A stretch of 64,000 nt of DNA from Watersipora subatra (Eukaryota > Bryozoa > Gymnolaemata > Cheilostomatida > Watersiporidae): positions 76,800,538 to 76,864,537 of the forward strand of contig NC_088709.1 of the NCBI RefSeq assembly GCF_963576615.1. Reading direction: 5' to 3'. The position numbers and the translations under genes are program-made. Numbering within the stretch: the stretch's first letter is position 1; each line of letters opens with the position of its first letter. The notes under the pieces were generated by a model. That model was not told the DNA's origin. It did no database searches and saw only the letters and a program-made list of their open reading frames with translations. Shown here in pieces: positions 1 to 12,900 of this stretch.

Positions 1-645
1 AGTCCATATAACGTAAAATGTGAAACAACACCTCATGTAGGTGCATGTTCTGAAATTTTATTTGAATAACGAGAGTCCCATAGTTAGCCTTAAAAATATA
101 GCTTACTCTTTTGCCATACTTGGGAGAAAAACTCTGCATTAGGTTATCTCTATTATATATACAAATTTCATGACAGTCTAGTTTACTGTAAGAGATCGTC
201 AGGTGTGTCGACAAAGCACAGAGAATAAGTAGCTGGGCGATTGTTCAGAAATACTTAAAGGCAATCGATTAGTGTAGGTGTTACAGCATCAGTCTACCAC
301 TTCGAACGTCTCGAATCGAAGTATCGTCAAAAGCTACATTTTATTCTAAATTTGATCTTTGGAGATGGATAGACAACGGACAGATAGACATCGATGTTAT
401 TATAGTAAAGGTAGATTTTTCTATTTTAATTTTGCACACATAGAAAGCATTTATTGTTTTTTTTTTGCTGAATAGACCTTGCTGTCTAGAAAAAATAAAC
501 AATTTGCTGTAAATTGACGTTGAAGGAGCGCGTTCCCTCAACTTATTGTAACATTACCGTATTCATGGAAAATGAACTGAGTAAAAATGGAAAGAAAAAG
601 GAGAACAGTTGTTGATGCAAACCAACAATAATTTATTGGCCGCAC

Positions 646-718
646 CGTGGTTACACTTGGTTACCGTGGTTACACTTGGTTACCATGGTTACACTTGGTT
701 ACCATGGTTACAGCGCAG
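646..718. repeat. 20-bp tandem repeat, about 3.5 copies
   Basis: Units of GGTTACACTTGGTTACCATG with one-base variants. The array is flanked by an inverted pair, TTTATTGGC on the left and GCCAATAAA on the right, giving a small MITE-like outline. No gene seen in 1-975. Confidence 0.7.
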
Positions 719-975
719 CCAATAAATTAAAGAATTAGGTCTAGTTTTTCCCGTTTTGTAGAGCCAAAGGGGTGAGTTTGGAAAGATTTTAGAACAAATC
801 AGACAACTTACATGTATATTACTGTTGTTATTACATAAAATCCCTATAATAAAAATGTTTCTGGAATGGCTTATTTACGTTGTAAGAGCATCTACTGTAG
901 ATACGAAAGTACAACGCTACCAAGAACATAAGAGCTGACAGGGTGTTCCAGAAGATATGTGATGTTGCATCATAC

Positions 976-3900
976 CTCAATATGAAAAGCTTGCTCTCCT
1001 TTCCAAGCAAGTCTTGCTGAGACTGTGCACCTTTGGCAATATTGTCTTATCTCATTGAGCCAAGAGCTCTCCTCAATAAAGGACTCAATCTCGTTAAATG
1101 CGCTGTGCAGCACTGCGACTCCTTGATCAACGACAGCCTGATGATCGAAACTAGAACAGATTGCTTTATAAAGAAACATGACGTTATGTAATGCAATAGA
1201 TTAGTTAAACTTTACAAGCAAAAATCATATCAGCAAAGATCAGGGATTTAGAAATTAATGACTTAATATTGCTGTTTTTTAGATCGTTGATAAAAAATCT
1301 CTTTAAATCATTCCAGATAGATCAAACCATTTCTAATAGATCAAATCATTCCTACTTGACCAAGCCATCTCTAATGGTCTGATTGTTCTCACTTGGTCGA
1401 ATTATTTACATGATGTAACATAACTTTCATTAGGTCAAGATATTTCCACACTGTCAAATTTTAACTGCTAGGTCGAATAAACTATTGCTACAAAATTCCG
1501 AATTAGAACAAATTTTGTGGAACCAAAAAAACCATAGAAATAATAAATTATGCATGAAAATGAAATGGTTGTTTGTGAAATACTAACTCTTGTTTTAGAA
1601 GTTGTGACACATTGGCACTGGTGAGAGGAGCATATCGGCCTGTATACCCTGTACCCACCAACTGTAGCTCATTCTCCATCGGCACAGTGAGCTCTGGTGT
1701 GAGAATCAGCAAGTCATTTTCCGATTTGCCAGGGTACTCTAAAATATTTTCATTCTTCTAATAGGTTGCAACAACACTTACTAGTCTGGTGTTTATATAA
1801 CCTACTAGTCTGATGTTCATACTACTTACTTGTCTGATGTTCATAATACTTACTAGTCTGATGTTCACACTACTTACTAGTCTGATGTTCACACTACTTA
1901 CTTGTCTGATGTTCATACTACTTACTAGTCTGATGTTCAAACTACTTACTAGTCTGATGTTTATACTACTTACTAGTCTGATGTTCACACTACTTACTAG
2001 TCTGATGTTCACACTACTTACTAGTCTGATGTTCACACTACTTACTAGTCTGATGTTCATACTACTTACTAGTCTGATGTTCACACTACTTACTAGTCTG
2101 ATGTTCATACTACTTACTAGTCTGATGTTTATATTACTTACTAGTCTGATGTTCATACTACTTACTAGTCTGATGTTCATACTACTTACTAGTCTGATGT
2201 TCATACTACTTACTAGTCTGATGTTCATATTACTTACTAGTCTGATGTTCATACTACTTACTAGTCTGATGTTCATACTACTTACTAGTCTGATGTTTAT
2301 ATTACTTACTAGTCTGATGTTCATACTACTTACTAGTCTGATGTTCATACTACTTACTAGTCTGATGTTCATACTACTTACTAGTCTGATGTTCATATTA
2401 CTTACTAGTCTGATGTTCATACTACTTACTAGTCTGATGTTCATACTACTTACTAGTCTGATGTTCATACTACTTACTAGTCTGATGTTCATACTACTTA
2501 CTAGTCTGATGTTCATATTACTTACTAGTCTGATGTTCATACTACTTACTAGTCTGATGTTCATACTACTTACTAGTCTGATGTTTATATTACTTACTAG
2601 TCTGATGTTCATACTACTTACTAGTCTGATGTTCATACTACTTACTAGTCTGATGTTCATACTACTTACTAGTCTGATGTTCATACTACTTACTAGTCTG
2701 ATGTTCATACTACTTACTAGTCTGATGTTCATACTACTTACTAGTCTGATGTTCATACTACTTACTAGTCTGATGTTCATACTACTTACTAGTCTGATGT
2801 TCATACTACTTACTAGTCTGATGTTTATACTACTTACTAGTCTGATGTTCATACTACTTACTAGTCTGATGTTCATACTACTTACTAGTCTGATGTTCAT
2901 ACTACTTACTAGTCTGATGTTCATATTACTTACTAGTCTGATGTTCATACTACTTACTAGTCTGATGTTCATACTACTTACTAGTCTGATGTTTATATTA
3001 CTTACTAGTCTGATGTTCATACTACTTACTAGTCTGATGTTCATACTACTTACTAGTCTGATGTTCATACTACTTACTAGTCTGATGTTCATATTACTTA
3101 CTAGTCTGATGTTCATACTACTTACTAGTCTGATGTTCATACTACTTACTAGTCTGATGTTCATACTACTTACTAGTCTGATGTTCATACTACTTACTAG
3201 TCTGATGTTCATACTACTTACTAGTCTGATGTTCATACTACTTATTAGTCTGATGTTCATACTACTTATTAGTCTGATGTTCATACTACTTACTAGTCTG
3301 ATGTTTATATTACTTACTAGTCTGATGTTCATATTACTTACTAGTCTGATGTTCATACTACTTACTAGTCTGATGTTCATACTACTTACTAGTCTGATGT
3401 TCATACTACTTACTAGTCTGATGTTCATACTACTTACTAGTCTGATGTTCATACTACTTACTAGTCTGATGTTCATATTACTTACTAGTCTGATGTTCAT
3501 ACTACTTACTAGTCTGATGTTTATACTACTTACTAGTCTGATGTTTATACTACTTACTAGTCTGATGTTCATACTACTTACTAGTCTGATGTTCATATTA
3601 CTTACTAGTCTGATGTTTATATTACTTACTAGTCTGATGTTTATACTACTTACTAGTCTGATGTTCATACTACTTACTAGTCTGATGTTCATACTACTTA
3701 CTAGTCTGATGTCCATATTACTTACTAGTCTGATGTTCATACTACTTACTAGTCTGATGTTCACACTACTTACTAGTCTGATGTTCATACTACTTACTAG
3801 TCTGATGTTCATACTACTTACTAGTCTGATGTTCATACTACTTACTAGTCTGATGTTCATATTACTTACTAGTCTGATGTTTATATTACTTACTAGTCTG

Positions 3901-6900
3901 ATGTTTATACTACTTACTAGTCTGATGTTCATACTACTTACTAGTCTGATGTTCATACTACTTACTAGTCTGATGTTCATACTACTTACTAGTCTGATGT
4001 TCATACTACTTACTAGTCTGATATACATACTACTTACTAGTCTGATGTTCATACTACTTACTAGTCTGATGTTCATACTACTTACTAGTCTGATGTTCAT
4101 ACTACTTACTAGTTTGATGTTTATACTACTTACTAGTCTGATGTTCATACTACTTACTAGTCTGATGTTCATACTACTTACTAGTCTGATGTTCATACTA
4201 CTTACTAGTCTGATGTTCATACTACTTATTAGTCTGATGTTCATACTACTTATTAGTCTGATGTTCATACTACTTACTAGTCTGATGTTTATATTACTTA
4301 CTAGTCTGATGTTCATATTACTTACTAGTCTGATGTTCATACTACTTACTAGTCTGATGTTCATACTACTTACTAGTCTGATGCTTTTCAGGAGTATCAA
4401 GTGAAACATCTTCATTCCTTGCTGTGTGTGATTTGAGCTCTGCAACAGTGAGTCTCACATGTTTTTGTGCAGCAGCAGGTTTTTGAGCTGAGCCACCTAC
4501 TCCACTTGGCAGCGATGTCTTACATTTACCGGTGGCTCCTATCACTGTGTATCTATAAATAAATAGTAACCAACACCCACTTAGTTAACTGGTTTTGTTT
4601 CTCATGATCTACTGCCACATCAATCAGGATGAAGACAATTTTATCCCTTTATAAAGACAGCTGATCATTTTATTGAACTTCAGCACGTGAGACTCCAAAT
4701 ACATATTTGAATAGAAGTGTAACGGCCAATAATGACAGCTCAAATCACCAAAGTACAAAGCTGAATGAAAGGCGTGCTTCATATTAATTATTAAATTACA
4801 TGAGTAATCTGATGAAACTAATCATCATAAGAAGCCCAGCCAAACTAACAAAACTATGGCCACATCTTACCTGGTCTCAGCTTTCATAGACTCCATTCTG
4901 TTATTGACAAGATACTCGGCGTCGATACCAAAGGAGACATCACAAAGAAGCTGTGGCAAACCTTCGATAGATGCTATTATGACTTCTGTGAAATCTTCTC
5001 GAGAAGGAGAAATGCAAAGCTTCCCTACAGTAACATATGGAGTAGTGAAAAGTGAATAGTGAAAAGAGTAGAAGAATTGTGGTGAAAACGTTGAAAAAGA
5101 GTAGACCACACAGAACGGTAGACCACACACACAGAATGGGTATGATCTCTTTAGGACACAGATTCCTCATAATGTGATGTGAAATTTGAGCAAATATTTC
5201 ACATTAAACCTGAAGTAATTTCCAAGACACAGTTAATGAAAAGCACAAGTAAAGAAGCTGATATATACATTAATAATAAGCCATATATATGTCAAGTTAG
5301 TTTAAGTTTCACCTAGTTTAAGAGTAAGTTACACTGCATATCACCAGCTCTATTTCCAAACCTAGACATTGACAAACCTACACTTAAATTTTCTTATCTC
5401 TACAGAAAAGTAACAAGAACAAGTTATCTACTTCAGTTTTATATAATGCATTTGTCATAAGGCTATGTGTATCTCCAGGATTTGTAAAAAAATTATTTCG
5501 ATTTTGCTGTAGAAAGAGTTACACTGTATCCTTGTATTTGATGCAACATATGACAGTTTTAACATAAGATCTCAGAATGAATTGATCTTAAACATTACTG
5601 ATCTATCAATAAAATAGCAATAATTCATTAATGAACTATAGAAATACCAATACATCAAAACACAGTGTACCTATCAGTTAGCACGAAAAGCCTGACAGAT
5701 CAGTTAGTGCTGCTCCTACGCTAATAACAGCATATATGTTACGTCAGCTAAACACACTCTCAGACTACCTTAAACCTTCTGCTACTTACTCGATGTCCTC
5801 TGACCAGCCTCTCTAAGTAATATTTAACGACTTATCACTGACCTTCATCATCAAACTGCAGAGCACACTTTAAAAGAGACTCTCTGCTGCTCTCTGGAGC
5901 ATTCTGTAGGACAGCATAGACAAAGCTATGAGCTGAAGTCTTGATAATATCTATTAGCTGGGCGAGGATCAGCTGATCGATAAGCTTCACAAAGTTACCC
6001 AAGCGACTACAAATAAACAGCTTATGACTGATGGCTGTGATTATGTTTGTTGTGGCCAGTGAGCTGTCAGTCAGCCACAAGATCTTTCAGTAACTGACAG
6101 CAAACAAAATATGGGTTTAACTTTAGCAAATCATAGCCCAGGTATACGGGCAACTACATGTATATATATAAGGTAACAACCATACCATGGAAGCACACAC
6201 CTATAATGCAACATTTAGGTGTAAATTACACTCTGAGGTCAACCAGAAGAAACAAATTCTTACTTAGTTTCAGCCCGACACTGTTTGAGGTTGTCCTCTC
6301 TTAGCTTTTGCTTTTTGTTGCTGATGTGGAGAGACTCCTTGGTACTACAACACAGAATTTATTGACAACATATTTTATTGCTGTGCTATCTAGCCAAAAC
6401 ATAGGATCTAGCAAATCAGAAAATCCTTTTATTTATAGGTACCGCCCACAATCGCAGGAACTTGACAGCTATGGACATGTGGCTCGTCAGACAACGCACT
6501 GAGATGCAGTTACTCTGTAAGCTAACCCAAATAGTAAAACCACCCTATTGGAGGCCTCATAGAGCATTACTAGCCAACTAAGAATCAGAAGACTTGAGAA
6601 GTTACACAACTACTAGCTCGGATGTTATTACCTTGCATAATGTTTCCTAAAAAGTAATAGTTGTGATGGTTAGACAATATGTAGCCTCAGAAAAACATTG
6701 ACCAATGCAAAGTTGAGGCTTCATCTAGTGAGCCTCAGGTACTTACAATATAGCTTTGTTACTGACTTGCTTCTCCCAGAATCCAAGTTTTTCAAACTGC
6801 TCCTTTCTGGCGTGTTCGACGAGGTTCCTGCAGTGCCTGTCATAAGTGAGAAGCATTGAGAGTAGCTAGCATAGTATCTGGCACAATCAGCATTTCAGTT

Positions 6901-9900
6901 TAGTTTTAGGTAGATGATGAGCATATCAATGAAATCTGTAAAAACCTCAGACAAATTCTCAATATAAAATTACATAATCGAGGCAAATGTACAATAAAAA
7001 AGTTAATTAAAAGTAAGAAAAGTACGATAAAAAGGTAATAAACACGCAATAACGTACAATTCACTATAAAAGATGAACACATAAAGGAATAGATATGCGG
7101 AAGGAACAAACAGGAAACACCAATAGATGTGTCACACCACTAGATCTGCAAAAAGATACATACATGTAAAATCGCTCCAGCAGTTTTTCCGATTGTTTAT
7201 TCTGGTAATTGACGAGGTTCCTCCAAGCTCCGATTGTGTAGGAGACACTGTAAAAGTGATAATAGCATAAAACCCGACATACTGCCTGTTCGTTGACAAG
7301 ACAAAATTAAGGCAGTTCCTCTTAAGGCATGTAAACCAAGCTGCTAATAATCCATAAAACTACCAAACTTATAAACTAGAAAGTTGAAAAACCTCAAGTT
7401 AAAACTAAGAACAAGTCATTGATTTTAAAATTTCTATCAATAGCACGCATGCACTGGCAGAATCATGAATTGTAATTGTATAAAGTTATTGTACCTTTCC
7501 CTTTTCCCTTTAAGTTTGTACATTCACAAGTAGCTTGTTTAGTAAGAGATATTGGTAATCGAATCTTGAGCAAACATTACATACAAGTGTGGCTACAGAC
7601 TCGTTAGATGCAGAGACGTATACAACCTTAATGTGCTTGCAACTTGACATAATCAAGATTCAACTCAAACATTCTCAAAAAGCTAGCTAAAGGTTAAAGG
7701 CTAAAGGTGCCCTTTCAAATTGAAAAGGGAAAGATTATAGAAAAACAAGACAATACTGTACAAGAAAAGGAGAAAGCAGATCAAGATTAATAATGGTGTA
7801 AAAAGGGAAGAAACAGACAGACATACTTGGTATCGAGGGGTAGAAAGCTAACAGTTGCCAGTTCATGAAGCAATTTGCAGATGGAAAGACAAGCAGAGTT
7901 ATAGTTGGGAACAGCTCTGAGGATTCGTAGTTGAATCTCTTTATGCCTTTTTTCATATTCAGCTCTCCTCCTCACCTCCATCCAGCTGCAATATTATAGC
8001 TAAATATGTAGATGACTGCGTCAGCTGCTCCACAGAGCTGCCATCACAGTCCTAGCACAAGTAAGCAAGCAAGCTGACTCTATGCTGTCAGAAAGTTGCA
8101 GTTCATTAACAACATGACAGTACCATTACGAGCCAGCAGCTACAGACCTGTCAAAAAGCTGTTACAGACCTGCCATGAAGATGCTACAGACCTATTATAC
8201 ACTTTCTGTTAAAAATATGTTACAGATCTGCCACAAATATGTTACAGACCTGCTAAACACCTTCTGTGAAAGAGTCATTACAGACCTGTCATAAAGATAC
8301 TACAGAACTGCTACAGAGCTTCTACATGTTCGCTATAAATCTGTTAAGAAGTTGCTACAGACATGCTATAATGTACCTCCAGACTTATAAAGCTCCGAAC
8401 TATCAGCTACATATCTGTAAACAAACTACCTAATACAGCCCTGCTACAACAGACCTGCCATAGAGCTTCTCCATATCCGCCACAAACCTGTCAAAGGTTC
8501 GTTATAAGCATGTAATAATACTACCGCAGACCTGCTAAACAGTTCTTACATACTCGTAATAAGCACGATCATGAAATTGTAACTATTCTGGTGCTTGAGA
8601 TTATAATAGTTAGACTGTCACTACTTCCTTATTAGAGTTTAAAAACTTATATAGGTTTTAACGAGTTGGCTAAAACCCACCCTTTAAAATATCTTCGAAT
8701 CAGGTAGTTTTTGAAGAAAGGTATTGTAGAAATGGCTTTGTGTATGACCGCCTGCCTGAACCACTCTCCAAGGCTTAGCACTTCGCATGGCTGATGTTTG
8801 GATACACAAAGCACACCAAAAGTAGAAAAGACATAGTGCTCTGGGTTAACCTGAAATATGCAAAACAAACTTGACTCTCTCATGACAGACAGTACATATT
8901 ACCTTCTGCTTAGGTACTGCTATGAGGTCAGATTCAGGTAGACTCTCTTATGACAGACAATACATATTACCTTCTGTCTAGGTACTGCTATGAGGTCATA
9001 TGGAGACCAGTGCATCTGATCCACTATATTGAAGAACATATGCTTTATTTTTCCCAAGTGGTAGAGCTGAGCAAAGTAGGCCACAGCTTCCCTCGCTGTC
9101 ATGGGTCCTTCCGGCAATGCCTGAATATATAAGAGTACAGTTTGGGGTGGTGCTATATGTTCTTAATATAATATGAAACTAAGAGAATAGCCTGAATATA
9201 TAAGAGTACAGTTTGGGGTAGTGCCATATGTTCTTAACATAATATGAAACTAAGAGAATAGCCTGAATATATAAGAGTACAGTTTGGGGTAGTGCCATAT
9301 GTTCTTAACATAATATGAAACTAAGAGAATAGCCTGAATATATAAGAGTACAGTTTGGGGTGGTGCCATATGTTCTTAACATAATATGAAACTAAGAGAA
9401 TAATTTTACAATTGTTTAAAAACTAATTCGTTTAGTAAACTCACCGTGGCTGCTGCCTGGCTTGATGCTCTCGTCGCTTCATCCATAATAGCCTTAGCTT
9501 TGCTTTGTTCATCTATGGTAGAGAGGGAAGGCTGCCGGTTGCGTGGTAACAGACTAGGATCATCTGGAAGATCAGCCTCAAAGGCATTGAGCAGGAATCC
9601 AGCCGAGCTGTTCCAGACACTCTCCCCTATTAACCAATGAAAGATGGCATAACAACATAACCACCATGTGTGTGATAAAGAGAGAGTGCATAGAGTATGC
9701 AGTAATCACCACTTTGGGTGCCACAGAGAAACATAAAGCATAAACATTTGGTATAATTCTTACTTTGTGCGGCTTCTTTCCCGACGGCAGCGATAGACTT
9801 GCGAAGATCTCCAAAAGTGAGAGATTGGTTCGAAGCCACAAACTTGTTCTCTTCACCCTGTTGATTAATATAGTAGAACTAGAAATTGTTGCATACAGAA

Positions 9901-12900
9901 GGAAATGTATTTGAAGCAGAAGCAGAAGTGGAAGTGTGAGGCTGTTGATTACACCTGTATAGAGTTTTAAATTTAAAAGTAGAAATTTCTGAGTAATAGA
10001 AGTAGGGAGCCATACAATAATGATGAGACTGCATGGAATTTTAAAAACGCATTTCATAAATTTTTTAAAGCAAAAAGTTAGTTAATATTTTTAACAGTTT
10101 ATATATTGCTGACATATAATGCTGACATATATTGCTGACATATAATGCTGACATATATTGCTGACATATATTGCTGACATATATTGCTGACATATAATGC
10201 TGACATATAATGCTGACATATATTGCTGACATATAATGTTGACATATATTGCTGACATATAATGCTGACATATATTGCTGACATATATTGCTGACATATA
10301 TTGCTGACATATAATGCTGACATATAATGCTGACATATATTGCTGACATATAATGCTGACATATAATGTTGCACATGTACTTTTGCTAACTGGTAAAACT
10401 TCATTAAAATTTATAGAAAAATGTCTGGTCATAATTTTAGGCGATAACTTTTAACTTTTAATAAGTTATCAAGGCCTCTTGGCGTATAAATATAACATCA
10501 ATCAATTATTCTCTGACGCCATACACATTACAGGATGCACTGGCAAATGAAAGCAGCAAGAACATCTTTCCACTTACTGGTCTGTCAAGCAGAAAAGGGT
10601 TTGTACCATCAGGAAGCAGCATGCTGCGATGGGGAGGTCGAGATTTGTATCTGAGAGACTTGCCAGGTTCTACATGTGAGTAAATTCGCTCAGGTGTAGC
10701 ACCAGTTGCTGGTGGTGTTGGCGTGTGGTAAACATGTTTAGGCTTAGAGCCACTCTCTTGTATTCTATCTAAATGCTGCAACAGGTTAACAGCAAACACG
10801 TTAGTTCTAGTGATAGGGTCAGATTCCAACTACCAAATAAGCGTCACATTCTAAATTCGTGCAAGTGATTGAGATGGCAAAATTAAATGCTTCATATAAT
10901 ACAACATCACTATTATTTGGAGTGAAATGTTGTATGTTATTATTAGGGTTTATCAGGAATGAGATTCATCTCATGATATGCTCATTGAGCCCGCATCATT
11001 TAATGAGAAATACAATCAAGCCTCCTAATGCCATTAGTTGTTCCAGCAATGCGCCAACCAAAATATTTGAAAAGACGGAACAGAATTTATGTTGCGCAAA
11101 CACCTCATGCGCTAACTGGTAAGAAATGCGTTAGTACAATTGCTGCCAACAAATTATAACATGTAACTCTTTGACGTTATAGCTTAAAAGAATCTCGAAG
11201 GCTAAGTGTTAGAATTACGAAATATGAAAGGAATGAGCTAGTGCCAAACACGAGCACTTCTTGGTCAATGAGTTTAGACTCGCCCCTTTCCGTTCGAGTT
11301 TTTAGTGTATCGGGTAGCAAGTAGTGCTTGGCACGAGTACTTCTTGGCCAACGGATTTTTCGAGTATCAGGTTTGTTGATATGGATTTCACGTCCAATAT
11401 TTTTAAACATCAAACATATTTAAAAATTGACAATGCAATTATAATTCCATTCACTTATTATTTTTTACTATTTTCCATTGACTGATATTCGTGCTTGTAA
11501 TATTAACACACGGGTTGTTAAACAGTGCTTAGAGCGCAGGGCGCAATAGACCGAGTTTTTTCCTTTCTACTCGATGGATTCGTGTACTAAAAATCGAACT
11601 CGCGAGTCAAAACCCAAACCCGCAAGATCGAAATACTTAAAATTTCTATTACTCAAGATTCGAGAGAAGATAAACTCATAGTTTATAGAGTTTTCTTACT
11701 GCTGCCCACTAGACTGAGCACCATAACTGAATTGTACGGTTAACACAATTACCATAAAGCACACTTGCACTTCATGAACAGGAGTGGTATGTTAGATCAA
11801 AACGTTATAAAAATCACTTTCTATATACTGTAGTATTAAATTAGCATACCTCTGGGAATATAAGGGATAAAGCTGATAGAACGTCTTGTTCAGTGACAGC
11901 GGCATTCTTATTACAGCATTCAATGATTCTTTCCATGTAATGCACACACTAAAATACACAAAAATCATATCAACATGTCTGCAATGACATACATGTACAA
12001 CATGTACAACATGTGTAGCTGTGAATACAGAAAAGTGTTCTGTACCTCTGGGAAATCTTGCAGATATAACTTAACTGGCTCCAGAGTTTTCAAGACTTTT
12101 GCAAAGTAAGACCAGAGTTCAGGCCTGCCAAATACAAAGACAAGTTGTACTCGCTTCATTGCTTTCATCATAGAGTTGCATATAGAGTCAACTATATTAT
12201 ATGGTAATACTGAGTACAGAGTCAACTATATTATATGGTAATACTGAGTACAGAGTCGACTATATTATATGGTAATACTGAGTACAGAGTCGACTATATT
12301 ATATGGTAATACTGTGTATAGAGTCAACTATATTATATGGTAATACTGTGTACAGAGTCAACTATATTATATGGTAATACTGTGTACAGAGTCAACTATA
12401 TTATATAGTAATACTGAGTACAGAGTCAACTATATTATATAGTAATACTGAGTACAGAGTCAACTATATTATATGGTAATACTGAGTACAGAGTCAACTA
12501 TATTATATGGTAATACTGAGTACAGAGTCAACTATATTATATGGTAATACTGTGTACAGAGTCAACTATATTATATGGTAATACTGAGTACAGAGTCAAC
12601 TATATTATATGGTAATACTGAGTACAGAGTCAACTATATTATATGGTAATACTGAGTACAGAGTCAACTATATTATATGGTAATACTGAGTACAGAGTCG
12701 ACTATATTATATGGTAATACTGTGTACAGAGTCAACTATATTATATGGTAATACTGTGCACAGAGTCAACTATATTATATGGTAATACTGTGTACAGAGT
12801 CAACTATATTATATGGTAATACTGTGTACAGAGTCAACTATATTATATGGTAATACTGAGTACAGAGTCAACTATATTATATGGTAATACTGAGTACAGA

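Noticed and set aside
1758-4445. 895-codon minus and 863-codon plus frames (NIRLVSSM and LLTSLMFI repeats)
   Set aside because: A 24-bp unit without stops in those frames. The minus frame differs from the dynein exon frame, which reaches TAG in the first unit.
9578-10057. 159-codon minus-strand frame
   Set aside because: Reads through two dynein-like exons in the wrong frame and through their intron; the phase-matched exons explain the coding signal.
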